This document shows positions 23,740 through 35,703 of a stretch of DNA of 64,000 bases, piece after piece. The position numbers were made by a program, and so were the translations under genes. Origin of the DNA: Glossina fuscipes. Taxonomy: Eukaryota > Arthropoda > Insecta > Diptera > Glossinidae. The stretch lies in contig NW_023998432.1 in assembly GCF_014805625.2 (NCBI RefSeq), positions 1,122,388 through 1,186,387 of the forward strand, written 5' to 3'. Every line of letters starts with the position of its first letter. Positions within the stretch are counted from its first letter, which is position 1. The notes below the pieces were generated by a model. That model was not told where the DNA came from. It searched no databases and saw nothing but the letters and a program-made list of their open reading frames with translations.

Positions 23740-26700
23740 TATATGGATATAGGTATCCATGTCTCCTCGATAGTGATTGCTTTGAATTAATAAAGCTGTT
23801 TTCATCATTCTCATCTTGGGGTATAATGCTAGAGATAGCTTTAGTAAAACATTAGACAATTACAATTTAAATGGATATTATGGATTATGGTTATTACTAG
23901 GTGTAAAAATGCTTTTAAATATATGTATATATATTTTTTTTTATTCAATTCAATTGTTAAGCTTGATACAAGGAAAACATACGAATTGACAATTAGATAT
24001 GAGGTATATTAAAAAAAAAAAAAAAAATTATACAATAATTGGTGATATATAAAGAAAATAGTAAAAGCGGAGGAGTTTAAGGTATTTATTTATAAACATT
24101 TTTTTTGTTAGTTATCTAAGAATAGCATTAGCATAATTTAGCAATTCATATTCTATATTGAAATATTTTGTATTCTAGGCACATCAAATATATATAAGAA
24201 ATGCAACTGTAAAGAATTTTGCAAAAATTTGATAAATAATTTCGGAAAATAGGTTCGCAAGATTAAAGAGATTTGAATAATAAAAATCTAGAAAATTGAG
24301 AAATATGCAGCTGGATAATAGTAATGGTTAAAAAAACGTTTAAATAATTTTATAAGAATTTTTCAAAATAAAAAAAAAGAATTCTAAATATATATAAGCA
24401 GCATTGTACTTCAGTATTTTTCTTTGCAGTATCTTATTTTCAATTCATGCCTTGTAAGAATAACGCTTCTTGAAGAATTCTACAATAAGATATGAAAACA
24501 AAAACAGATTAAAATATTATAATATAATTTAAAAAAAAAGTCGATCAAAAATAAAGAAAATATTTATTTTCTTAAAGACGAACCTTTGATACACTCCACC
24601 TACATTATGCATAAGAAATTAAAAAAAAATTATGTCTGGCAGTGGTCGAATCTTTTAGTCATCTTCATTTTAAAAAGAAATTAAATTTTAATTCTCTACA
24701 ATATTGGGTAGGCGTGATTGTCCATAGATCAATTTAAAATTGATACTTTATAGGAAGTGCTCTTTAAAGCTTCTTCTTGACCGCTGCTCACATTTTGACA
24801 AAATGAGCGCTTAGTTGTTATAATAGTTTCAGAAAGCTCATGATAATTTTAATCGGCATGCATATTTCTAACAAGGCATAAAAATGTAAGGATTGTAGGC
24901 AATATTGCGGCTGAAGCAACATTGCGTTAGCTCGAAAATTGAAGGGCAGTAAGCATCAAGCGCTACTTAATTTCAATGCATGGGAATTAAGGTTTGTTCA
25001 GATGACGATTGGCATCAAAAATCACCGCACGTTATTGCAAAGTTCTTTTCACCGTTTTAGAGTCGCTTTTGATCCTGTTCGTTAGTGAGAAAAATTAGAC
25101 CATTTGGTCTAGCCAGCAGTTGGATGCCTTAGATGAAAAGCAATTAAATGTTAGAGCTTTAAAAATTAATTTTCTGCTCGGAGAGCAGCGAGCGTAATAA
25201 AACAACAAGATAATAATTAAAACAAGACATGTATTCTAGAGCAAAGTGAAAAAATGTATTGTCTTCAAAAGGCAGCAGCGATATAATGTACCGCACAGCG
25301 AGTAAAAGCGATCAATTAATGACAAGCACGTTTAACGGCTTTGCAAAAATGGTGAGAAGTGATATACATAATTTATGTAGTAAGAATGGTTCATTTTCTG
25401 CGTGCTGTATATAACTGACAAACTGTTGACAAACTGAGCCTAGAAATAATCAGCTAACATAGAAATTATCGACGGAATATATATAGTTCATATGAAATTT
25501 GGCACAAAGATGAGAACAATTCATAGAATTTAATGTAGTTCCTTCGGAAGTTATACATGTATACATGTGTATATATGTGTTCGGTGTGCACGATATTTAG
25601 CGGAAAAGATTTCAACTAAACAATAGTTTTTCCAAACTGTGCAGTATTTACTTTATTAGCGTTTTTGTGCAAGAATTCGCAAGTAAACGTTTGTATGAAA
25701 CAGAAAGTTGGTTGAGCTACTGCACAAATCTTCGCCTGACGATCCAAAGAAGAATTAAGGGTGTTCAATCGATCTTAGGCGAGTGTCGCGCCTACTTATT
25801 GGGCAACTTGCTAATAAGTGCTAATAAGACCTGGTCTATTATGGATTGTTGATTCAAAAAGATTATAATTGCTGTTTTCTGTAATAAAGATAATAAAGAT
25901 GGAATCGTGTGTTTTGACACAACCGATAAATTTTATTTTTAAGAAGCGAATGAAATTAAATCCTGTACAATATGATAATTCAAGCGTATCTCAGATAGAA
26001 GTTACGCCACTAACATTAGTAACTTACCTTTATGTTGGTAAGTAGGCATCAAGTTTCTAATGAAGACATTATCAAATAATATTTTCTGCATATTAGTTAG
26101 ATTATGGTATATTTCGACAGAACCGGTTCCTGGCACTTAAATTGATATCTTGGCTATTATTTAATTTATCACTGTATTGTATTTTTTCCATATATTCTAT
26201 AATTCCAATTTGTGATGGTTTTTAATTTATATCATCTTCGATGACGACTACTTATTGCAATAGTTTGTTTTTTCATTTTCAATGTTATATCCGGTTGTTG
26301 CGTCAGGCTTTCCTTTGCAATTCAGCAATATTCTACGTGGGTTTTTTAGCTCTTCAATAATTGGTTTTAAATTCCACATAAGGAACTCTTTTGTCCTCAT
26401 AGCCCGATCGAATGACGAGACGCGAAACACACTCTTTTAAACGTTTGTATTCTTCTGAAATGGCAAAATATTAAAAATGTAAAAATATACATAAACATGC
26501 AAAAGAATAATTTCGTTGAAGTAGGTCAAATTAATATCATTACATTATACCAAATTTGGCAGGTTTAACTCAACAAAGATCCGAAATGAAAATAAATTTA
26601 TTCAGTTACTATTCGAAAGTTTGAGTTACGTTCATTACTTTCTTTAGTAACTTTCTTTATTCCTCATCCATATTTTTAAAGCGCGTCATCATAGGCATAG

Positions 26701-26971
26701 ACAACGAAATACATTAAAAAAGAAAGTTGTGGATAAGAAGAACTGCTCTTTAGAAAATAAGGTAATCGAGGAAACTATAACATATTTGATTTGAGTATGT
26801 ATAATGTTAAGCAAACGAAGCTTTGTTGATTGTGCGCGCCTGTCTTCATATTACATTTGTGAAAAGTTTTTGTAAACTTTTTCGCCCAATATCAAAACCA
26901 AATTAATATAATCTTAAAATTTGGTAATGAAAATTTAATAAAACTATTATAATTGCTTTTCTCAAATTTTT

Positions 26972-27150
26972 AAATTTTTTATACCCATCATCAAAGGATG
27001 ACGAAAGTTTTGCAATACTCAGTAGGAATCTTCACAGACGCTACGAAGTATATATGTTCTTGGCAGCATCAAATTCTGAATCGATTTAAGCATTTCTGAC
27101 CGTGAAATTATTTTCATTTACGTTAAGGATTGTCCCTTCTTTCCATCTTA
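26972..27150 (+). repeat. Dispersed non-coding repeat, truncated piece
   Basis: Starts with ATACCCATCATCAAAGGATG and continues with ACGAAGTATATATGTTCTTG and GCAGCATCAAATTCTGAATC, the same order of motifs as the repeat at 18925. The far end (CTTACTTGTTTT) is not present. Confidence 0.55.
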
Positions 27151-29358
27151 GTAAAAAGTTACACTTGATGCTTGAAAGAAACTTTTGATGGCTACAAAGC
27201 CGGTGTTTTTTTTTTTTTTTTGCTGCTTTTATGCAACCCACCGTGTGGAGTGGTTTCACAGGCTCGGCATGTATCTAAAATATTGGGATTTGTTATAGGT
27301 TTTCAACTTCTACGGCGGTTGTATTCGTGGATGACTTAAGGTGATGTTCCAATTTGTTCCTTCGACTTTGATTAAGCGTATATCCAAGTTGTTTCATTAT
27401 TTTACCTTCATGTTGTTGCAATAACTTACGACTTTAACAGGCAGGTGGACGGCCAGTGCGAATACATATTAGTATTTCTTTTCGAGATATCCGATGTAAT
27501 GATATTTTTTTTTGGTGCGAATAAGTTCCAACAACTCAAATTGAAATGAATCCACACTGATGTGTGAGAAAAGAATATATTTAAAAAGAACATATAAATA
27601 CATATCCCATCCTGTATATGTAAATAAACATAATTGCAGATGTTATTGAAATCGTGATATTCGAAATGAAGTGCGTTCATGTTTAACGTAAAACAAAGAA
27701 ATTTTCAAATTAAATATGCCTTTGGTCCAATCAGAATTGTTAATATGCGTTATGACTTGTTTTATGTCAACGATCAGGAAAGTGCATTTTATATGGTCGC
27801 AGTCAATTTCTCCGTCGTAACATATGAACTGATAAATTTAAATGCAAACAAACAACTTACCATCGCTCTCAAGTTCTGGTTCAGCACTGTAAAGAAGCAG
27901 AGGAAAAGAATATCCATTATGAACAAGTAAAACAAAGTTATATTCGTATTGAGACATAGAGATGTTTTATGTCCATCATCATATCTCATCTACAACAATA
28001 TATGAAAAATAAAGTTTGTTTTCGTTACCACTTCTTCGCCAAACCTATAGTAAATCATTGTAAAAGAACTTAAACCGTTACCTGCAGAACACCAATCGAG
28101 TCTTGTCAGTCTCACAATATTGCGTACAAGTCTCAAATGCCACAATAAAGGCTAAAAATCGTTTGAGAGCTCGTCTTTTGATGTGCAACGTTCGTGCATT
28201 CTTATAACCAGGCATGATATATGGTAACGTAGATATGATCAAACTATTATTAACTGTCAATACTGCGAAAGTTTTTGCAGGCATATTATATTCTCGCAAG
28301 CAATAAAAACTAATTTAGTTACGTTGTGCTTCAGTAGCACCATCTGCATTCAAATATGGGACGTTCGTGCCTTTACACAAAAAGAGCAAAATGGAGTAAA
28401 ATTAAGTTATAAGGAAAATTGGCATCCCTAAAAATTAATTCTTCAATGGCATGAAGCACATTTGAAAAACATTGACACCGAACGAATTTCCACGTTTGCT
28501 CAGTCAGATTATCTTATTTAATTGAAATTTGGTCGGGGAGCTTTTGTTGCAAGGCACCGAAAAGGAAATCGTAACACAATAGTTTGTAACAAAGCTAGAC
28601 TACATTTAGTAGTAATACAGATAAAGAAAATAAAAAACAGTTTGACGCGTATACAGTTTGGATTGAGGAAATAAGAAACTAGCAGTCCCACTACTAAATA
28701 GTATACACCAGTTCGTTTAATATGGGTACTCATATAACGACTTTCCAAAATAAGATGTTGTATGAGAAATGATCGAAAAAGTAATCCGATCTGACACACA
28801 TTTTGAATAGTGTCCGTCTTTGGGCCAAAACACGGCGGTATGCCAAATTTTAACAAAATATCTCAAAAATTATGTATCGATTGCTATAATAAAAGGTGAA
28901 TCCATCTTAAGTCCCTCACAGTGTTATATACGTCCTCAGAATTTTGACATACCGTTGTACCATCAATTGTAATTATAATTGTGTAATAATTGTGCAATTA
29001 TTATTCGATATGAAAACTTAGAATTTTAGCAAGATTTAATAAAACGTCGTTTAGTGATGGGTTTTCCTTACAATACTATAAATAGCTTGTTATAAATTAG
29101 GGACTGAAGGACTTTGAAAAAATAAAAGACCCATCTAACCACCGCTATACTTTATTTTTTTTCTTGATATTTTATATGTGATCGGAAAATAAAGCGACTA
29201 TACATTGCCATCACATATGAATTGTGTTTCAAATTATAGTTTTCTATGATATCGCAGCTAGGTGTACAAACGTAAAAACCATATTTACTTAGTCCACTTT
29301 ATATGTGTAAGAAAAGAAATAAACCTGATTTTTAAATTGTTTAATTAGCTACGAGCTA

Positions 29359-29455
29359 ATATAGATATATATATATATTATTTATTTATATTACAGAGAG
29401 AGATATAGAGAGAGATTTTATATATATATTGTATTGTATATTGTATATATACATA
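29359..29455. repeat. AT/AG microsatellite
   Basis: Runs of TATATA, TTTATTTA, AGAGAGAGA and TATATATA follow one another over about 95 bases. Confidence 0.8.
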
Positions 29456-29990
29456 CAGATTTTATTATTTATTTGATTTAGCTGATTTTCAACATTTGGA
29501 AATGTAAATAAATAGGATTCAGAGTGGTGAACAATTTTTGAAGCTATAATGAAGAAAAGGGGAAAATCCTTTTTTGTCTAATTGTAGGCCGCGCCAGCAG
29601 GCATTAGTGACAGGATAAAATTTGAGATCAAGCTTTTAATTTTAGCTTAAGTGACTTGAACCGAAAGACATCATTAATGGATAAAAAAAATCACAACTCG
29701 CCAACAAAAAGTTTGCAATTTGCAATACTTTGGCTAACAGCATCGATATCTCAGAAATTGACACTTTATGGCATCCTTAATACAGGTTAAACATGGCAGA
29801 TTAGATTAGTATTTATTTGTGAACTGCAAAGAGGCCAGCGAAATTAGGAAATCTTCACCTTAAGTGGCACTTATTAAACTCTCTTTAACATTTAACATAA
29901 TTACAATGTTATTGACTTTTTGCTTTTTTCAAGTATTAAACTTTGGAGGAACAAAAAAGATTTCCCCACACATAGACTTATAATACTCAC

Positions 29991-30113
29991 GAGTTGGGTG
30001 GTGTGTTCTCTTCTGGATGGACCAAGCATCTGAATCCTTCCCTGTTCCTGCCGCTGCCATTGCGAGTAGGGTAAGAGCTCTTAGACGAGCTGGTGCTACT
30101 ACTGGTAGAGCTC
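29991..30113 (-). other. Possible exon cut by an assembly gap
   Basis: This 123-base segment is clearly GC-richer than its surroundings. It is followed on the minus strand by the strong splice donor GTGAGTATT (29990-29982). One minus frame is fully open and Ser/Thr-rich at first (SSTSSSTSSSKSS), then RNREGFRCLVHPEENTPPNS. A second minus frame is also open and has an internal Met (MAAAGTGKDSDAW). The plus strand is open too, so the frame is not settled. The upstream end is lost in the gap. The protein is not recognised. Confidence 0.35.
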
Positions 30114-30123
30114 NNNNNNNNNN
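30114..30123. other. Assembly gap (10 N)
   Basis: Ten N. Sequence composition changes abruptly across it (GC-rich before, AT-rich after), so the true gap length is unknown. Confidence 0.99.
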
Positions 30124-30716
30124 TTCATTATCTAGGTTAGAAAATCATAAGAAATGCACTAAACTTTAACATAAGGAAACCCTATGAATTGAAATATAAT
30201 AATTCTCTACCCATAGCACTGGAAATATATAGCAGATAGCATGTTTGTAAATATGAACACATATGAGCGCCAAAATATTCGCAAAATAATTTATTACTAG
30301 ACAATAGGGAAAAATATATGTATGTTACGCAGTTTTAAAGCTTCTTTTTTGGACTTAAAAACGAATTGATAAATATATATGTAAATAAATAACTTACTAG
30401 GGCCCAGACTGGAGATGTAATTAGTATCCATGAATCCAGATATCCAGGAAATCCAACATAGCATTGATTTTTATAAGAAAATAAAATTAAAAATTTTGAA
30501 AAGTAACTTTCATAAGTTGACGATCAAAGAGAGTTATTTTATTTTACAATTATATTATTATTCATAATTATATATATAATATACTTCGTATTTCTTATGG
30601 TTAGACGTTATATATATAGCAAATTGACTTATACGTTGTAGTAAATTGGGTTTAAAATTCAATTATTTAACATCGAAGGATTTTATAGTAAAATTCTTAG
30701 CTCAACTGATAAGAGA

Positions 30717-33700
30717 TTAACGAATTTGCATTTTGTGTAATGCGAAATGCAAAAAACATTCGTGAGTATATGAGGAGTTAAATTTCGATATGCTTTTGTG
30801 TGATAGGCTATGACAGATTAGTAAGTTACATCTTTTAAAGAATGTTTTCAGATATTCAATAAATTGTACGTACGTAATAGAATCAACGGTCTCAGGGTCT
30901 AATAAACCGTCTAGGCCGCGCGAGATCCTCATGGCTTCACGACGTGCAGGAGAAGCGCCTGTTTTTTTGTGCATTATATCAAAGTAATAAGCCAAAAGAA
31001 CTGGGCTTATTTGGGTAACCTCTTTCTATGTAAAGAATAATGTCAATTACTACATAGCCTTCGCCAAAATCCGCGAAAACTTTACCTTACGTTTACATTC
31101 AGATGAAGTTTTCGGTGGTGGCTCAGGTTCTTCTTCAACCTTTCGCTTTGCCAAAATTTCTTCTTCTTCTCCATTTATCTAGAAGATGTTTACACGTATG
31201 GATGTCCTTTTTTTCACTTTAATAAAGAATTGAAAACCTACCTTTTCACCCGGCAGTGTCGAATAAAATTCTTCAATTTGGCAAGGTTCCTTATTTTCGG
31301 GCAAAATGCCCATTTTCTCTAAACTATCCCAACCAGCTGGTCTAGAAAGCATAACAAAGATCCGTTTGATATTAAGATCTATTAGAAAACATCGAAAAAT
31401 TACATTAATAGTGCATCTCTTTCTACAACTTGAACAGGTAAACAAAATCGAGCGCCAGTGATTCGGTGTATTAAGAGCTCATGTAGAAAAGCGCAATTTT
31501 TTTCATTTTTAATATTTGTATACAAAAGAGAGGCGCCGTGTTGCAAGCAAAAACGTCTTATCCACTGCTCTAAAAATGTAAAATGTTCCTCCTGAAAACC
31601 ATAATCTTTTCGTAACTCGGCCATGCGATCAGTCTAAAGAAAAGAAAAAAAATTACAAATAATAAAGTTTCCTTAATTTAGTACAACCACTTATTTGCCT
31701 GAGTGACTACAACGGCAATGTCCAAACCAATGTTTATTTTTAAAGCTTCTTCTGTTAGCGAGTCAGTTTCATCTGTAGAACTAATTTTCTGTTTGCAGTT
31801 TTCCGGGGTATTGATATCATTTTCTTTGCAATAATTTTTCCATTTTTGCAGTAAGCGCTGACGTGCTTCCTGTTTCTCTTTAGTATCCATACGTAAGTTT
31901 TCTACATGACGCAACAACATATCTGAACAATCAGTTAATTGATCCATCCAAACCCATGGTTGCGCCATTGACACGGTCAGTACAATTGATATTTGAGTGT
32001 AGCTAGTTGTGTTTATAATCATATGTAGGAGGTTTTCGTTCCCTGGTATACTATCCAAAATCCAAACATTTAAACGCGTTATATCTACAACATTTAATAT
32101 AGAAAAATATTCAGACAAATAAGTTTATAGAAGATAACACAAGAAGCATTTCCTACCCTTTTCAGATTCATCTTTAATATCAAGGTAAGCATATTTTAGT
32201 CCTTGGCCCAATATGGGATTTTCCCCGCCTTGCAGTTTTTTTATAAGTGTTCTTTTCCCGGTGGCCCTGTCGCCAAAAACCAAAACTGTCTTTCTTGACA
32301 CACGTATTTTAGGTTCTTGCTCTTGAGCTCTTGGAAAACATATTTATTAACTTATTGAAATACCTCCAAAAAATAATTAATGATGGTGAGAATTAGTGAA
32401 ATGATTTGCCTTATAAATCTGACCATAAGAAAGTACAAATTCGACCTGTTTTGGCGCAATTTAGACGTATTCTTGATTTTTTGTCTTTGCATCTCATATT
32501 TGTATTACGTTCTTTAGACGATTTACTACTAAAAGCAACATTTCCAGAACCCATTTTGAAATCGCTCAGATAATAATAATAATAACAGAACTAAAATTGT
32601 ACATGATCAGCGTGGATTATTCTGACTGGAACGCGAATTATTACTCTATACGAATAAAACCTTTTCTCCTAACGATTTGACTTGCCTCTGAGCTTCGCCA
32701 CTTCTTCCTTATATAGGCCATGAATTACGTGTGTATCAGTGACGATTACCCAATAAACATTATTCGAAATTTATTTTACAAATTTCGCACTTTATAGAAG
32801 CAGGTATGCTCAACGAAGTGGAGCAACTGTGAGAAGTGACAGCATTTATCTATGTTTTCTTTTATAAGAGCAACTTGTTTATGCTGACATATTAAAATAG
32901 AAAACCACGCGATCTTTCGCTAGAAGTTTCTATTAACTGTCGTAAGGGAAGGAAAAAGCACATGTGACGCAAAAGAAAACCGCACTAAATAAACATATGA
33001 AATCATTCGCAACCAAACAAAAAATAAATAAATAAATAAGTAAATAAGATTATATTCGGCCGTGGCCGAATTTTTTACAAATACCTGCCTTATCCTTAAA
33101 AATTGAAAGGAGAAGAAAAAATATTCACACTCTATAATATTGAATGAGCGTGGCTTATTAGCTCTATTTTCAGAATAAAAGTGGAAATTTATATGGTACA
33201 TGTGTTGTACATTATCAGTAAAAACTAAGAAAAAACACGGAAACAAAAGGGGAAAGTTTTCAAATTCTCTTGCAAGCTTATAGGTGATATCTGCACTTTT
33301 GCCAACAGAAGAATGTTTACCACCTATACTATACCGGGGTAAAAACGAACAGATAGACATGCTTAGGAACGAATTTCGAATTTAAAAATGCTTGGTTTAA
33401 AATTTTTCACCTTCTTGTATATGTACTACAACATCATCCATGAGTAACGACCAAAAAAACAAATTTTTATCCTTTTCGAAAAGCAGAGGTGTTCTCAGTT
33501 TCTATGATACTGCAAGGTGTCTTTCGACAGATTTATCCCATTTTCAATACCAACCTGCGCACATAAAATTGAAGTTGATAGCTTCATTTTTGCGGTCAGA
33601 AGTATGTTTACAACGCACATACTTAAATCGATTCAAAGTTTGATGCTGATCAATAATATATATACATTGTAACGTCTGTGAAGCTTTCTTCTGGGCGTTG

Positions 33701-34809
33701 GAAACGTTTTGAAAAAATGAATATACCTTCGTCATTTTTCCGCGATAGGTTAAAAAACATATAAAAACCTTTGAAAATTTCCAAGTAGCAATTTATGGGA
33801 GAGTGTTTGGGATTGATCTAAGTAACTGTAACCAACCATCTAATCAAGTAGCTGAAACAACTACTTACAAAAAGGCATTAGCCGATGCGTAGAATAATGA
33901 ATCTTGAAGACTTTCCATTCTATTTGTTAGCCAAGGGATTTTACGAGATAAGAATTAATATTACGAGAATTTTTCAATTATCATAGCAAAATGAGAAGAG
34001 ATATTTAAATATCTTACCGTACGGTTAAATAAAAAAAAAAAACAAAAACATGTTACACTATGTTTCTATCGTAATGGCAATTTTATGTTACTATCATGAA
34101 TAATATAAATGTTTCTGTATTCTGTTCCGTTACTCATGAATAGAAAAGCTTGTGTCTTATAGCATCTGATTTAATCCTGTTTAATTTTATAATCTCTTTC
34201 TTCGATTTCAATTACCGACAATAATTTATACCTCGTATCCTAAGTTTGCTTTTCAATTTTAATAACTTTGAGAATTAAGACAATAAACCGATGGGTGAAC
34301 GGACAAATCGAATAATTAGGAGATTTTTGAAGTCTCTAATTTTGAGGTATTTTAAGCAACTTGACGCAATTTGTATTCTTTCATTGCCTAGAGACACCTT
34401 ATTATTTCAATTTAGGAAACTTCTTGCCTTTCTTAAAATACAAAATACCAAGATGCGGATCGTACCGATCGATGTATAATAAAATCAGTTTTTCAAAGGT
34501 TATATCAATGTTTTAGTTATTATGGCCGCACCGCATCGCACTTATACACAAAACAATATGCAACAATTATAACAAGAAATAAACGAACACCACTATACGA
34601 AATTATAATAATGTCTCTAAAACACGCTATTGGGATGGTTTAAAGAATAAAAGAAAAAAAATATATATATAAAAAGTATGTGTTCTCTTAAATACATAAT
34701 AAAGAAGACTAAAGAACTTGTAATCTCATCGTAATCTAAGCGGTTTAGAATCCCTAAGTTATATTAAAAATAAAAAAACAATTTTTACTTACTTTTCCGC
34801 TGGATTCAT
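30717..34809 (-). CDS. Dlic: Cytoplasmic dynein 1 light intermediate chain, diverged
   Basis: Seven exons: 34809-34793, 32329-32157, 32084-31699, 31633-31404, 31341-31242, 31178-31086 and 31025-30717. All join in frame to 435 aa. The family binds dynein heavy chain through a GTPase-like domain and cargo adaptors through C-terminal helices. Visible are the P-loop region VLVFGDRATGKRTL (residues 21-34), DITRLNVWILD, SMAQPWVWMDQL, FCLQHGASLLYTNIKNEKN, IPAGWDSLEKMGIL (from residue 269) and the adaptor helix VLLAYYFDIMHKKTGASP (~342-359). The usual P-loop Thr after GK is Arg here. The linker before the helix is short and acidic. Exon 3 ends in a GC donor (CAG/GCAAAT). The last ~45 residues look unconserved, and a donor-like GTACGT near 30869 may mean a further exon. 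Confidence 0.8.
32330..34792 (-). other. First intron of the Dlic-like gene
   Basis: 2463 bases with donor GTAAGTA (34792) and acceptor CCAAG (to 32330). Besides AT-rich filler it holds a non-coding repeat (33036-33345) with a palindrome. The first exon is only 17 coding bases, but the phase (2) matches the acceptor exactly. Confidence 0.65.
33036..33345 (-). repeat. Dispersed non-coding repeat, reversed copy, with palindrome
   Basis: It starts near AAGTAAATAAGATTATATTC and contains the exact palindrome ATTCGGCC-GT-GGCCGAAT (33054-33071). It ends around TATACCGGGGTAA (about 33331-33343). Ends and order are the reverse of the repeat at 18925. It lies in the first Dlic intron. Confidence 0.5.
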
Positions 34810-35093
34810 TTTTTTTAATCTTTATATAAATGCAGAATTCGTTTTATTATACGTAATATTTTTTTTTCTTCTTTAATTTCAATATTTTAATCGATATTAG
34901 CAAGTACTGTTTTCTAAACGTTAAAAAGTAGCGTTACCCGCGTTATTTAGGACGCAATAATACGAAGTGACGAGTTTATCTTCCGTTGACGTATACACAC
35001 AAATTAAGAAACCATATGCAGGTTTTTGAATGCGACTATGTATCTTTAATAAATATCGTTCCATTTCTTTGTTTCACTGGTATGTTGAAAGTT

Positions 35094-35190
35094 AGCCGAT
35101 AGCCTGTGTTGCTAGTGCTCAATGTCTCTTTTTTTAGTCTAAGAATTCAATTCATTAGTCTAAAATTAAAATAATAATAATAATAATAGA
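35094..35190 (+). mobile_element. LINE 3'-end stub (second short copy)
   Basis: Shares AGCCGATAGCCTGTGTTGCT, AGTGCTCAATGT, a T-run, TAGTCTAAG and an ATA/ATAA repeat with the copies at 15853 and 17856. About 97 bases; no clear target duplication. Confidence 0.75.
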
Positions 35191-35216
35191 ATTGAATGAA
35201 ATAAAACAAAATGATT

Positions 35217-35521
35217 GTTTTCGAATATTAGGAAAATATTGCAAAATGTAACAAAATTAGAATTATTGGGTATGTTGGAAATGCAATTTACAATTATTTC
35301 CTGCTATGTTTATTGCTAATGTTAAATATATTTTTTTGATAAGACATACTTTCGCATTATTTATTTCAAGTTTTGTCCGTGGTTAAAGACTGTCTTCGAA
35401 TATTAGGAAAATTTTGCATTAAAATGTAACAAAATTAGAATATGTTGGAAATGGAATTTACGATTATTTATTGTTGATGTTAAATATGTTTTTTTGACAA
35501 GATATACTTTCGTTTTATTTA
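35217..35521. repeat. Diverged direct duplication, ~150-bp units
   Basis: Unit 1 (about 35217-35366) and unit 2 (about 35392-35521) share, in order, TCGAATATTAGGAAAAT, ATGTAACAAAATTAGAAT, ATGTTGGAAATG and TACTTTCG, with small deletions in unit 2. It lies directly before the Ty3/gypsy scrap. Confidence 0.75.
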
Positions 35522-35548
35522 GAGAACTAATACAAGATTTGATAATAC

Positions 35549-35703
35549 GTGGATGACATTATCATTCCTTTACCAACCGATTAATAGAATATTGAAAAAC
35601 TAGAAAAAGTTTTAGAAGTGGCACGAAAACATAATTTTCAAATCGAGTGGAAAAATGCCAATTCTTAATGAAAGAAACATTCTTTTTCTGTTAAGGATAT
35701 CCC
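35549..35703 (+). pseudogene. Ty3/gypsy reverse transcriptase scrap
   Basis: The plus-strand frame reads YVDDIIIPLPTD, two stops, then NIEKLEKVLEVARKHNFQIE and WKNANS. This is the catalytic palm box (Y-V-D-D) and the following helix of Ty3/gypsy-type reverse transcriptases. Several stops and no flanking integrase or protease: a dead fragment of an LTR element. Confidence 0.65.

Larger units (their letters stand above)
23745..29990. other. Long AT-rich stretch without recognised genes
   Basis: About 6 kb with only short reading frames that look random in composition. It contains poly-A/T runs near 23930-24030 and 27208-27222, a dispersed repeat piece at 26972-27150 and an AT/AG microsatellite near 29359-29455. 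It could be intron of a gene whose exons lie outside the window. Confidence 0.45.

Noticed and set aside
23745..29900. Many short frames of 60-110 codons
   Set aside because: Composition is AT-driven (runs of Phe, Ile, Lys, Asn), there are no domains, and frames occur on both strands. They look random.
32460..32553. Alternative Dlic start, MGSGNVAFSSKSSKERNTN
   Set aside because: No good donor lets it join the P-loop exon in phase, and it runs into a stop. The 17-nt exon at 34809 with GTAAGTA fits phase exactly.
33054..33071. Palindrome ATTCGGCC-GT-GGCCGAAT as an operator or terminator
   Set aside because: It sits inside a dispersed repeat in an intron and recurs in part with that repeat family.
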